Positions 15,944 to 23,124 of a stretch of DNA of 64,000 nt are shown in pieces; position 1 is the stretch's first letter; each line of letters starts with the position of its first letter. The translations under genes were made by a program, and so were the position numbers. Location: the NCBI GenBank assembly GCA_963741305.1, contig CAVUHL010000003.1:186001-250000 (forward strand). The letters run 5' to 3'. Under the pieces are notes generated by a model. That model saw only the letters and a program-made list of their open reading frames with translations, searched no databases and was not told the origin of the DNA. This DNA is from DATMER01 sp963741305. Lineage in GTDB: Bacteria; Acidobacteriota; Thermoanaerobaculia; Multivoradales; UBA5704.

Positions 15944-17065
15944 ATGATGCTCCGCATCCTCCTCGCCGCCTGCCTGCTGGCCATGCCAGCCTACGCCCGC
16001 CCGAGGGCGCGGGACCTGGGTATCCCGTTCGAGGGCACGCCGGGGCCGCTCAACGCGATCACCGACGTCCAGGGAGTCGAGGTCGGGCATGCCACGATCG
16101 TCTCGGGGGAGGCGGTGCGCACCGGGGTCACCGTCGTCTTCCCCCGGGGCAAGAATTCGCCGGACCCTGTGTTCGCCGGGTGGTACGCCCTCAACGGCAA
16201 CGGCGAGATGACCGGGACCACCTGGATCGAGGACGGCGGGTTCCTCGAAGGGGCGGTCTTCCTCACCAACACCCACAGCGTCGGCCTGGTGCGGGACGCC
16301 AGCATCGAGTGGTGGCTGCGCCGTTTCCAAAGCGATGCCCGCGAAGCCAACTTCAGCCTGCCCGTCGTAGCCGAGACCTGGGACGGCTTCCTCAACCATA
16401 TCTTCGGCTTCCACGTAAAGAAGGAGCACGTCTTCCAGGCCATGGACGGCGCGTCGTCCACTGTCACCGAAGGCAACGTGGGCGGCGGCACGGGGATGGT
16501 CTCGTACAGCTTCAAAGGGGGGATCGGCACCTCCTCGCGCCGCCTGGAGGCCGAGGAGGGGAGCTACACGGTCGGGGTGCTGGTCCAGTCCAACCACGGC
16601 CGGAGGAATCGATTGACTATTGCGGGTGTTCCGGTTGGGAAGGAAATCCCCGATCTCCTGCCGGAGCCGGGGAAGCATGCGGATGGGGAGGGGTCGATCA
16701 TCGTGGTCGTGGCGACCGACGCGCCGCTCCTGCCCATGCAGCTCGAGCGGCTGGCCCGGCGCGCGGCCCTGGGCATCGGCCGCGTAGGTGGTGCCGGCGA
16801 GAACGCGTCGGGGGATATCCTCCTGGCGTTCTCCACGGCCAACCCCGGGGTCGCGAGGTCGGAAGACACTGCCCGTCTTACCATGCTGCCCAACGACCAG
16901 ATGGACCCGCTGTTCTGGGCCACGGTCGATGCTACCGAGGAGGCGATCGTCAACGCGATGATCGCGGCGGAGACGATGAAGGGGGCCGGCGGCAATACGG
17001 TGCACGCCCTCCCTCACGGTCGCCTCCGGGAGATTTTGAAGAAACACCAACGGCTCCAGCCCTAG
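15944..17065 (+). CDS. P1 family (S58, DmpA-like) peptidase
   Basis: Member of the DmpA/L-aminopeptidase-D-amidase family, N-terminal nucleophile hydrolases that self-cleave to expose a Ser. 373 residues, normal. A signal peptide (MMLRILLAACLLAMPAYA) makes it exported; the start is set at this ATG for that reason, although an in-frame GTG eight codons upstream overlaps the kinase stop. Family motifs: GPLNAITDVQGVEVGHATIV, GNGEMTGTTWIEDGG, LTNTHSVGLVRDA, NVGGGTGMVSYSFKGGIGTS, the autocleavage region GENASGDILLAFSTAN (Gly-x-x-x-Ser/Thr nucleophile area is VQSNHGRRNRL) and DATEEAIVNAM. It probably trims peptides in the periplasm. Confidence 0.92.
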   Translation: MMLRILLAACLLAMPAYARPRARDLGIPFEGTPGPLNAITDVQGVEVGHATIVSGEAVRTGVTVVFPRGKNSPDPVFAGWYALNGNGEMTGTTWIEDGGFLEGAVFLTNTHSVGLVRDASIEWWLRRFQSDAREANFSLPVVAETWDGFLNHIFGFHVKKEHVFQAMDGASSTVTEGNVGGGTGMVSYSFKGGIGTSSRRLEAEEGSYTVGVLVQSNHGRRNRLTIAGVPVGKEIPDLLPEPGKHADGEGSIIVVVATDAPLLPMQLERLARRAALGIGRVGGAGENASGDILLAFSTANPGVARSEDTARLTMLPNDQMDPLFWATVDATEEAIVNAMIAAETMKGAGGNTVHALPHGRLREILKKHQRLQP

Positions 17066-17092
17066 AGCCATTCACAGCGACACGGAGACGTC

Positions 17093-17959
17093 ATGAAACA
17101 GCTTTCCGCCCTCTTCGTCACCGCCGCCCTGCTTGGCGGCTCCGGCGCGGCCCTCGCGCAGGACCAGCCCAAGGCGGCCACGCCGGCCCCCGCTCAGCCC
17201 CAGGCTCAAGCCCCGGCCACCGTCCAACCGGCCCAAGGCCAGAAGCCCGCGGCCCTCGAGGACCGCGCCAGCTACATCATCGGCCTCAACCTCGGCCAGT
17301 CGCTCAAGACCCAGGAGGTCCCCGTCACGATGGACCTGCTCGTCCAGGGCCTGCGGGACGGCCTCGGCGGCGGCACCCCCCTCCTCAGCCCCGAGGAGAT
17401 CCAGGCTGCCATGCAGGAGTTCCAGCAGAAGCTCATGACGCAGCAGCAGAGCAAGCGTGAGGCCGCTGGCGCCAAGAACATGAAGGACAGCCAGGCCTAC
17501 CTGGACCAGAACAAGGCCAAGGCGGGGGTCAAGACCACGGCGAGCGGCCTCCAGTACGAGGTGCTGGCGGAGGGGAAGGGCGAGTCTCCCAAGGCGACCG
17601 ACAAGGTCACGGTCCACTACCGCGGCACGCTGCCCGACGGCACCGAGTTCGACAGCTCCTACGCCCGCAACGAGCCGGCGACCTTCCCGGTCAACGGCGT
17701 CATCCCGGGCTGGGTCGAGGCGCTGCAGCTCATGAAGCCGGGCGCGAAGTACAAGCTCGTCATCCCGCCCGCGCTGGCCTACGCCGAGCGCGGAGCCGGC
17801 GCTGACATCGGCCCCAACCAGGTCCTCATCTTCGACGTCGAGCTGATCTCGATCGACAAGACCGCGGCCGCGCCCGCCGACGGTGCACACGTCCCGGCCA
17901 CGCCGGAGACCGAGCCCCCGCCGCCGACCGAAGAGGGCGAGAAGCCGCCCACGCAGTAA
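17093..17959 (+). CDS. Periplasmic FKBP-type peptidyl-prolyl cis-trans isomerase
   Basis: Folding catalyst of the Mip/FkpA type, 288 residues. Signal peptide MKQLSALFVTAALLGGSGAA, then a Pro/Ala/Gln-rich linker, an N-terminal helical dimerisation domain (about 58-135, with YIIGLNLGQSLKTQ and LLSPEEIQAAMQEFQQKL) and the FKBP domain (about 145-258) with KVTVHYRGTLPDGTEFDSSY, GVIPGWVEALQLMKPG, KLVIPPALAYAERG and LIFDVELISI. Active-site aromatic and Asp residues are all present. A Pro/Glu-rich tail closes the protein. It is followed by a strong hairpin facing the convergent decarboxylase gene. Confidence 0.95.
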   Translation: MKQLSALFVTAALLGGSGAALAQDQPKAATPAPAQPQAQAPATVQPAQGQKPAALEDRASYIIGLNLGQSLKTQEVPVTMDLLVQGLRDGLGGGTPLLSPEEIQAAMQEFQQKLMTQQQSKREAAGAKNMKDSQAYLDQNKAKAGVKTTASGLQYEVLAEGKGESPKATDKVTVHYRGTLPDGTEFDSSYARNEPATFPVNGVIPGWVEALQLMKPGAKYKLVIPPALAYAERGAGADIGPNQVLIFDVELISIDKTAAAPADGAHVPATPETEPPPPTEEGEKPPTQ

Positions 17960-17966
17960 GCTTTTT

Positions 17967-18050
17967 TCCCCTGGGACCGCCGGCATCTTGCCGGCTCCGG
18001 CCCACACTCTAAAAGGCCCGGAGCCGGCAGGATGCCGGCGGTCCCAGGGA
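17967..18050. terminator. Large hairpin between convergent genes, likely bidirectional terminator (REP-like)
   Basis: After a T-run (CTTTTTT) come two arms of about 33 bases, CCCTGGGACCGCCGGCATCT... and its near-perfect complement ...AGGATGCCGGCGGTCCCAGG, around a 16-base loop (CCCACACTCTAAAAGG region). The arms themselves contain the smaller palindrome GCCGGCATC-N-TGCCGGC. It fills the whole gap between the FKBP stop and the decarboxylase stop and could end transcription from both sides. Confidence 0.8.
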
Positions 18051-18053
18051 AAG

Positions 18054-19475
18054 CTACCCCCGCACCTCCCTCACCGCCGCCCGGATATCCTCCATACACA
18101 CCTCCATCCGGTCCCGGTGCGTCCGGAAGGAAAGGACGCAGATCCGGATCACGAACCAGTCCCCGAGCTTCGTACCGGTGAGGAAGACCCTCTTGCGGTC
18201 GTTGATCGCCTGCATGAGCCGGCGGTTCAGCCGGTTCAGATCTTCTATCTCCAGTCCCCCCAGGTTCAGCCGGAACGCCAGCGTCGAGAGCTGGGGCTCG
18301 GCCACGACTTCGATCCCTTCGATCGTCTTCAGCTCCTCCGCCGCCCATCGGGCGAGAGCGAGCTTCTCCTCCAGCGCCACCCGGAAGGGGCCGATGCCGT
18401 GCATCTTCAGGGGCAGCCAGACCCGCAGCCCGCGGAACGGGCGGGTCAGCTCCGGCGACATCTCCGAGGGGTCCACCTGGTCCAGATCGCCCCGGGACTC
18501 GGGCAGGTAGTCGGCGGCGCTGCTGTGAGTGCGCCTGAGCGCCCCGGCGTCCCGCACCAGCAGGGCGCCCGTGCCGTAGGGGAGGAAGAGGCTCTTGTGG
18601 GGATCGAGGACGATGGAATCCGCCAGCTCGATCCCGCGCAGGAGGCGCTTGCCCTCCTCCGTCAGCATGAAAAAGCCACCGTACGCCCCGTCCACGTGCA
18701 TCCAGAGTTTGTGCCTCCTGGCCGTTTCGGCGATCTCTTCCAGGGGGTCGACCGCGCCGGAGTTGGTGGTGCCGCCGCTGGCCACGACCAGGAACGGGGT
18801 GAGGCCGCGCGCCCGGTCTTCCTCGATAGCCGCTTCCAGGGCGTCCACCCGGAGGCGGAAGCGTTCGTCCGAGGGCAGCTTGCGGAGGTTCGCCGCGGGG
18901 AAGCCCGCCAGGAGCGCGGCCTTTTCCAGGGAGTGATGGACCTGGTCGGACCAGTAGAGGACGCCGGAGAGGAAGTTCTCGGGCAGGCGCTCTCGCCGGG
19001 CGGTGATGAGGGCGGTCAGGGCCGAGAGCGAGCCGCCGCTGGTCATGATCCCTCCGGACTCCGGCGGGTAGCCCACGATCTCCCGGAACCAGGCAAGGAC
19101 ATTGGCTTCGATCTGCCCCAGGCCGGGCGCGGAGACGAACAGGCCGACGTAGCGGTTGACACTGTCGGCGATCAGGTCGGCGATCGCGGAGTGGAGCAGC
19201 CCGCCGCCCGGCACGTAGGCGAGGTAGCCCGGGCCGGCCGTGTTGAGCGAGCGCGGCACCGCCCGGTCGAAGAGGAGGTCGAGGAGCTTGGGGAAGGGGG
19301 TGCCGTCCTGGGGGAGGGGCTCGGCCAGCGAGCGGGCGAGGCGGAGCCCCCCTTCCGTGGAGCTGGACGGCTGCTCCGGCAAGGTATCTACATGCTTGGC
19401 GATTCGTTCCATCGCCGCCTCGACCAGGCGGCGCATCTCGTCTCCGGACAGCTCCAGCGGGTGGTCATGGCTCAT
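18054..19475 (-). CDS. PLP-dependent group II amino acid decarboxylase
   Basis: Fold-type I PLP enzyme of the aromatic-L-amino-acid / glutamate decarboxylase group, 473 residues. The PLP Lys sits in VLDPHKSLFLPYGTG (about residue 295); the cofactor-phosphate Ser/Gly region is IMTSGGSLSALTAL, the stacking His in SDQVHHSLEKAALL and the PLP-pyridine Asp in LWMHVDGAYGG. N-terminal GPGYLAYVPGGG and SVNRYVGLFVSAPG are typical of the plant/bacterial aromatic decarboxylase branch. Product probably an aromatic amine, but substrate choice cannot be read. It stands alone, separated by 19 bases from the HEAT-repeat genes transcribed toward it. Confidence 0.92.
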   Translation of the reverse strand: MSHDHPLELSGDEMRRLVEAAMERIAKHVDTLPEQPSSSTEGGLRLARSLAEPLPQDGTPFPKLLDLLFDRAVPRSLNTAGPGYLAYVPGGGLLHSAIADLIADSVNRYVGLFVSAPGLGQIEANVLAWFREIVGYPPESGGIMTSGGSLSALTALITARRERLPENFLSGVLYWSDQVHHSLEKAALLAGFPAANLRKLPSDERFRLRVDALEAAIEEDRARGLTPFLVVASGGTTNSGAVDPLEEIAETARRHKLWMHVDGAYGGFFMLTEEGKRLLRGIELADSIVLDPHKSLFLPYGTGALLVRDAGALRRTHSSAADYLPESRGDLDQVDPSEMSPELTRPFRGLRVWLPLKMHGIGPFRVALEEKLALARWAAEELKTIEGIEVVAEPQLSTLAFRLNLGGLEIEDLNRLNRRLMQAINDRKRVFLTGTKLGDWFVIRICVLSFRTHRDRMEVCMEDIRAAVREVRG

Positions 19476-19494
19476 GCCTCAAGCTTATGCCGTT

Positions 19495-20535
19495 TCACTC
19501 CGCCAGCATCTTCTCGAGGAACGCCATCGCCGCCGGATCATCCGACTCGGTGAGCCAGAAGAGCGCCTGCTTGCGGACCTCGCGGTCCTTGCTCTCGCGG
19601 CCGAGCCTGATCAGCAGCGGGACGCCCTTGCCGTCGGGGAGCTGCGAGAGGGCGAACACGCCCTGCTCGCGGACGTCCTCGTCGGCGTCCTTGGCGACGG
19701 CCTCCAGGATCGTGGCCGGGGCTTGCGGATGGTCGATCTGCGCGAGCCAGAACATCGCCTGCGAGCGGACGTCGGGGGTGCGGTCCGTGCGCGCCGTCTT
19801 CAACAGGAGCTCGGCGGCCTCGGGCACGGGGCTCTCGCTGAGCGCGAAGGTCGCGTGCTCCCGGAGCTCGTCGTCCTTGTCCTCGCGCAGCACTCGGGCG
19901 ACAACCTCGTAGCCCGGGCGGCCTCGGGACTCTCCGAGCCAGAACAGGGCTTGCTCACGCAGGTCCCCGCGGTAGCGGGCCGAGGTGGCAAATTCCGTGA
20001 GGGCATCCAGGGCTCCGGCGTTGCGGTGGAAGGCCAGCGAGTCGAGGGCCTCCTCGTCCACGTCGTTCCCCTTCCCGGGGGCGGCGGTCCGCGCCAACTC
20101 GGCGAGGAAGCGCACGCTCTCCTCGGGCTTCACCCCTTCCAGCCAGACGAAGCGCCGGCCGCCGGCATTCAGCGGACAGCTCGCGGAGACGCTGCGGATG
20201 CGCTCCACCTTGCCGTCCTGGAGCCGGACGAGGACGTTCAGGTACGGGTCCCGGCGCGGGTCCTTGTCCGAGCTGCCCCAGCTCTGGTTCTTCTCTTCGA
20301 GCTTGCAGGGGGTGGGCTTGAAGTCGCGGTTCAGGCAGCAGGAGTACGCGTGGCCCTCGATCACGGGCACGCTCCAGGACACCCAGGCGGGCTGGCCGCC
20401 CCGGCCGGCCTGGCGCACGGCCTCGCTCAGGTTGCCGGCAGCCTGAACGGCCTCGAAGCGGGCCTCGTCGACCTTCGGCTGCGCCCAGGCAGAGGCCACC
20501 ACGAAGAAGGACAGGAAAAAGGTTTTCATTCTCAT
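19495..20535 (-). CDS. Exported HEAT-repeat protein
   Basis: A 346-residue exported protein. AGGAG, located inside the last codons of the upstream gene, stands 6 bases before the ATG and a short signal peptide (KTFFLSFFVVASAWA) follows. Residues 20-130 form a Cys-containing beta-rich region (YSCCLNRDFKPTPCKL, ASCPLNAGG); residues about 140-345 are six helical HEAT repeats of about 31-36 residues with the recurring phrase 'DREVRKQALFWLxES', e.g. LREQALFWLGES, VRSQAMFWLAQI, VREQGVFALSQL, VRKQALFWLTES. Such solenoids bind proteins. It is the last gene of the ECF-sigma operon and resembles its upstream neighbour, so the pair probably act together in the periplasm. Confidence 0.87.
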   Translation of the reverse strand: MRMKTFFLSFFVVASAWAQPKVDEARFEAVQAAGNLSEAVRQAGRGGQPAWVSWSVPVIEGHAYSCCLNRDFKPTPCKLEEKNQSWGSSDKDPRRDPYLNVLVRLQDGKVERIRSVSASCPLNAGGRRFVWLEGVKPEESVRFLAELARTAAPGKGNDVDEEALDSLAFHRNAGALDALTEFATSARYRGDLREQALFWLGESRGRPGYEVVARVLREDKDDELREHATFALSESPVPEAAELLLKTARTDRTPDVRSQAMFWLAQIDHPQAPATILEAVAKDADEDVREQGVFALSQLPDGKGVPLLIRLGRESKDREVRKQALFWLTESDDPAAMAFLEKMLAE

Positions 20536-20538
20536 GGC

Positions 20539-21741
20539 TCACTCCTGTTCGAAGATCTTGTTGACAAAGGCCTCGGCCTCGGGGCTTTCGATGTCCGTGA
20601 GGCGGTGGACGATCATCTTGCGCATCTCCCGGTCCTTCTCCGCGCGGAAGATCTCGATCAGGGCCTTGGCGTTATCCTGATTGGCGAGCGCGTCGATCAC
20701 GGCCGTCCTGGTCTTCCGGTCGGAGCTGCCGGCGTAGATGGACCTGAGCGCTTCCGCGGCCTTGGGCGATTCGTCGTCGTTGCCCAGGCTGTGGATGGCC
20801 TCTATCCGCGTCGCGGGGTCCTTGTCGCCGCGGGCCGCGGCGATGAGGGTATCCACGTCTCCGGCGTTGCCGAGGGCGCGGATGAGGGCGCGGCGGGTCT
20901 CGGTGTCCGTCTCGTTCTGGAGCAGGGACCGCAGCTCCGCGTCCCCGTCCGCGCCGCTCAGCATGTCGATGGCCCGCTGCCGCAAGTTCGGGTCCTTCTC
21001 GGCGCGGATCAGGGCCACGAGGCCGGACCGGTGCTCCGCCATGCCGTACGCCTCGATCACGTCCGAGCGCAGGTTGCGGTCCTGGGTGGAGCTGTAGATC
21101 CCGTCGAGCTCGCTCAGGAGCGAGGGGTCCTCCTCGGCGACCATGCCCACGTACTTGATGGCCTGCCCGCGCAGCTCCGGGTGCGCCGAGCCGCGGACGA
21201 TCTGCAGGAGGGCCTGCCGCGCCTGGGGCAGCTCGCTCTGGGTGAGGAGGAACAGCGCCTTCTCCTTGTCCTGCTGCGAGTGCTTTCCGTTCAGGTATTG
21301 CTGCACGAGGGGCAGGGCCTTCTGCGGGTTGTTGTTCATCAGCCCGCTCAAGGCATAGAGCTTGAGGTCTTCGTCCTCCTCGTCCGCGGGCTGGACCGGC
21401 TTCCCCTGGCCGCCGCGCATCTCGACTTCCAGGGCGCGGGCGTCGTCGAGCCAGGAGCTCTTCGGGAAGGTCGAGGCGAGCTCGCGGATGGTGGCCTGGG
21501 CTTCGGAGGCCCGTCCCGCCTTGTGCTGTGCGTAGGCCTTCCAGTAGAGGCCGGCGTCGGCCTCGGCCCCGCCGCGCTCGGCCACCTTGCCGAAGATCGA
21601 CGCGGCCTCGCTCCAGCGGCCCTCGTCGATGGCCTTCTGGCCGGAGCGGTAGAGGTCGTCCTTCGCGAAGGAGGCAAAGGCCGACCCGTCGCAGGAGGTC
21701 AGGAGCAGGGGGATCAGAAGGAACAGTATTCTCGGGGTCAT
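20539..21741 (-). CDS. HEAT-repeat lipoprotein
   Basis: A 400-residue predicted lipoprotein: signal MTPRILFLLIPLLLTSC with the lipidated Cys in LLTSC. Residues about 25-95 form TPR-like helices (LYRSGQKAIDEGRWSEAASI, YWKAYAQHKAG), then HEAT repeats to the C-terminus (KALFLLTQSELPQ, ELRGQAIKYVG, LRSDVIEAYGMAE, TRRALIRALGNAG, TRIEAIHSLGND, MRKMIVHRLTDI). Acidic stretch PADEEDEDLK near residue 115 links the two. It starts directly after the stop of the anti-sigma-like gene (TAG-ATG) and ends 3 bases before the next HEAT gene, so the three are one transcript with the sigma factor gene. Confidence 0.87.
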   Translation of the reverse strand: MTPRILFLLIPLLLTSCDGSAFASFAKDDLYRSGQKAIDEGRWSEAASIFGKVAERGGAEADAGLYWKAYAQHKAGRASEAQATIRELASTFPKSSWLDDARALEVEMRGGQGKPVQPADEEDEDLKLYALSGLMNNNPQKALPLVQQYLNGKHSQQDKEKALFLLTQSELPQARQALLQIVRGSAHPELRGQAIKYVGMVAEEDPSLLSELDGIYSSTQDRNLRSDVIEAYGMAEHRSGLVALIRAEKDPNLRQRAIDMLSGADGDAELRSLLQNETDTETRRALIRALGNAGDVDTLIAAARGDKDPATRIEAIHSLGNDDESPKAAEALRSIYAGSSDRKTRTAVIDALANQDNAKALIEIFRAEKDREMRKMIVHRLTDIESPEAEAFVNKIFEQE

Positions 21742-22470
21742 CTAGGTTTTCTCCTTGCCGGTCCGGTCCTGCCGGGCCGATTGTTCCAGCCGCTCGCCGA
21801 GGATCCTCACCTTGAACAGGAGGGCCTGTCCGTCGATCCGGTCGCGCAGCGCCTGCATCTCTTCGGGGGAAGACTCATCTGTCGCATGGGCGAGCTCGAG
21901 CAGGAAGGGCTCCAGCTCGTCGAGCAGGGTGGCCAGGCGCTTGCGCCCGCCGTGGCGCGCCGACTGCCGGTAGAGCCGGTTCGCCTCCAGGAGGTCCTGC
22001 GCCCAGGCGCGCTCGGCCGACAGGTCCAGATCCTCGCTGGGACTGGCGTTCGCCACCTCGACCAGCAGCCGCTCGGAGCTCTCCAGGTGGCCGGCGACCG
22101 CGCCCGCCAGGATGCGGTCCCGGGCCGGCGCCGGAAGTGTCTGGGGCTGCTGCCAGAAGCGGCCAGCCGCGAAACCGATCACCAGGAGGAGGACCGCAGC
22201 GGCCCAGGCGAGCCGCGGTCCGGAGAGGAAGCTCCAGAACGATCTTTTCTCGAGCTTCGGGTGGAGCCGGGCCCAGACGCGGGCGCCGTACCCCTCATGC
22301 CGCTCGGGCACGGGCAGCTCCACGGCGGAGAGCACGCTCTCCAGGGCCTCGTAGCGGGCGCGCAGCCCGGGATCGGCCGCGAGCGCCTCCTGGATCGCGA
22401 CAGTATCGCCGGGATTGCCGGACTCGCCGTAGAAGAAGAGGACCAGGTCGTCGTCGGTGTACGTCTTCAT
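21742..22470 (-). CDS. Single-pass membrane protein, probable anti-sigma factor
   Basis: A 242-residue protein encoded directly behind an ECF sigma factor (4-base overlap), the classical place of its anti-sigma factor. The N-terminal cytoplasmic part (YTDDDLVLFFYGESGNP... then ALEAVL-like helices, residues 1-75) has the shape of an anti-sigma domain but lacks the zinc-binding His-Cys3 of the ZAS type. One membrane segment, LAWAAAVLLLVIGFAAG, lies about residue 90-106; the periplasmic remainder is helical and charged (DLLEANRLYRQSARHGG, LATLLDELEPFLLELA). Assignment rests on position and topology rather than on a recognised family. Confidence 0.7.
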   Translation of the reverse strand: MKTYTDDDLVLFFYGESGNPGDTVAIQEALAADPGLRARYEALESVLSAVELPVPERHEGYGARVWARLHPKLEKRSFWSFLSGPRLAWAAAVLLLVIGFAAGRFWQQPQTLPAPARDRILAGAVAGHLESSERLLVEVANASPSEDLDLSAERAWAQDLLEANRLYRQSARHGGRKRLATLLDELEPFLLELAHATDESSPEEMQALRDRIDGQALLFKVRILGERLEQSARQDRTGKEKT

Positions 22471-23021
22471 GAGGACCTCACGGGATGAACGAGCGGTTCC
22501 AGGGCGCGGCGGAGCTTGCGCACGGCGCGGAAGATGGCCTGCTTGCCGGCGCTCTCCCTCAACCCCAGATGGCGGCAGATCTCGGCGATGGGCCGGCCCT
22601 CGAAGTGGCGGAGGACGAACGCCGTCCTCTCCATGGGGCTCAGCTCCCCGAGGGCGGTCCGCACCGAGCGCTGGACTTCCTGGCTCAGGGCGGCGCGCTC
22701 CGGCCCCGGCTCGGTCGAGGGGATCGGCTCCGGCTCTTCCAGGTGCGATTCAGGGCGCCTCTTCCTCATGGCCTCGACCGCCGTGTTGACCGCGATGCGA
22801 TGGAGCCAGGTCCCGAAGCGGGAACGGGCATCGAAGCGGTGAAGCGACTTGTAGACGCGGAGAAAAGTCTCCTGGACCGCGTCCTCCGCGGAAGCCTCGT
22901 CGCCGGTGATCCGCCAGGAGATACGGAACACCCGCGTGCTGTGGCGTTCCACCAGCTCACGGAACGCATCGGCGTCTCCTTGCTGGGCTTGTTGCACGAG
23001 GGCTTCATCGCCGGTCTCCAT
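22467..23021 (-). CDS. ECF-subfamily RNA polymerase sigma factor
   Basis: Group 4 sigma factor, 184 residues, normal for the class. Region 2 (about 20-90) reads FRELVERHSTRVFRISWRIT, EDAVQETFLRVYKSL and RFGTWLHRIAVNTAVEAMRK; region 4 (about 120-175) has LGELSPMERTAFVLRHFEG and the helix-turn-helix EICRHLGLRESAGKQAIFRA. It should bring RNA polymerase to its own operon and to others, and be held by the membrane protein encoded next. The ATG lacks a clear Shine-Dalgarno sequence; an 11-bp inverted repeat starts 7 bases upstream of the start codon and extends toward the divergent DUF5916 gene. Confidence 0.94.
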   Translation of the reverse strand: METGDEALVQQAQQGDADAFRELVERHSTRVFRISWRITGDEASAEDAVQETFLRVYKSLHRFDARSRFGTWLHRIAVNTAVEAMRKRRPESHLEEPEPIPSTEPGPERAALSQEVQRSVRTALGELSPMERTAFVLRHFEGRPIAEICRHLGLRESAGKQAIFRAVRKLRRALEPLVHPVRSS

Positions 23022-23027
23022 TCGACT

Positions 23028-23094
23028 CCTTTAGACGCGGCCCATCGCCGGTGGTTAGCACGGCAAACTTTTACGCCCTTTCTGCGTCTAAAGG
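23028..23094. promoter_or_regulatory. 11-bp inverted repeat in the divergent sigma factor / DUF5916 intergenic region
   Basis: CCTTTAGACGC (23028-23038) and GCGTCTAAAGG (23084-23094) are perfect reverse complements 45 bases apart, one at each edge of the 103-bp divergent region. The spacing and symmetry suggest paired sites for one regulator, or symmetric promoter elements read outward by the ECF factor. Confidence 0.6.
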
Positions 23095-23124
23095 GCTGCA
23101 CGGCCGGAGAGAGGAGACTTTTTC

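Noticed and set aside
17967..18050. Insertion sequence remnant
   Set aside because: Only a hairpin with a short loop, no coding or target duplication; a terminator/REP explains it.
19240..22488. 1,082-codon plus-strand open frame
   Set aside because: Runs antisense across four well-supported minus-strand genes (decarboxylase end, two HEAT proteins, anti-sigma); composition is the usual GC-rich shadow.
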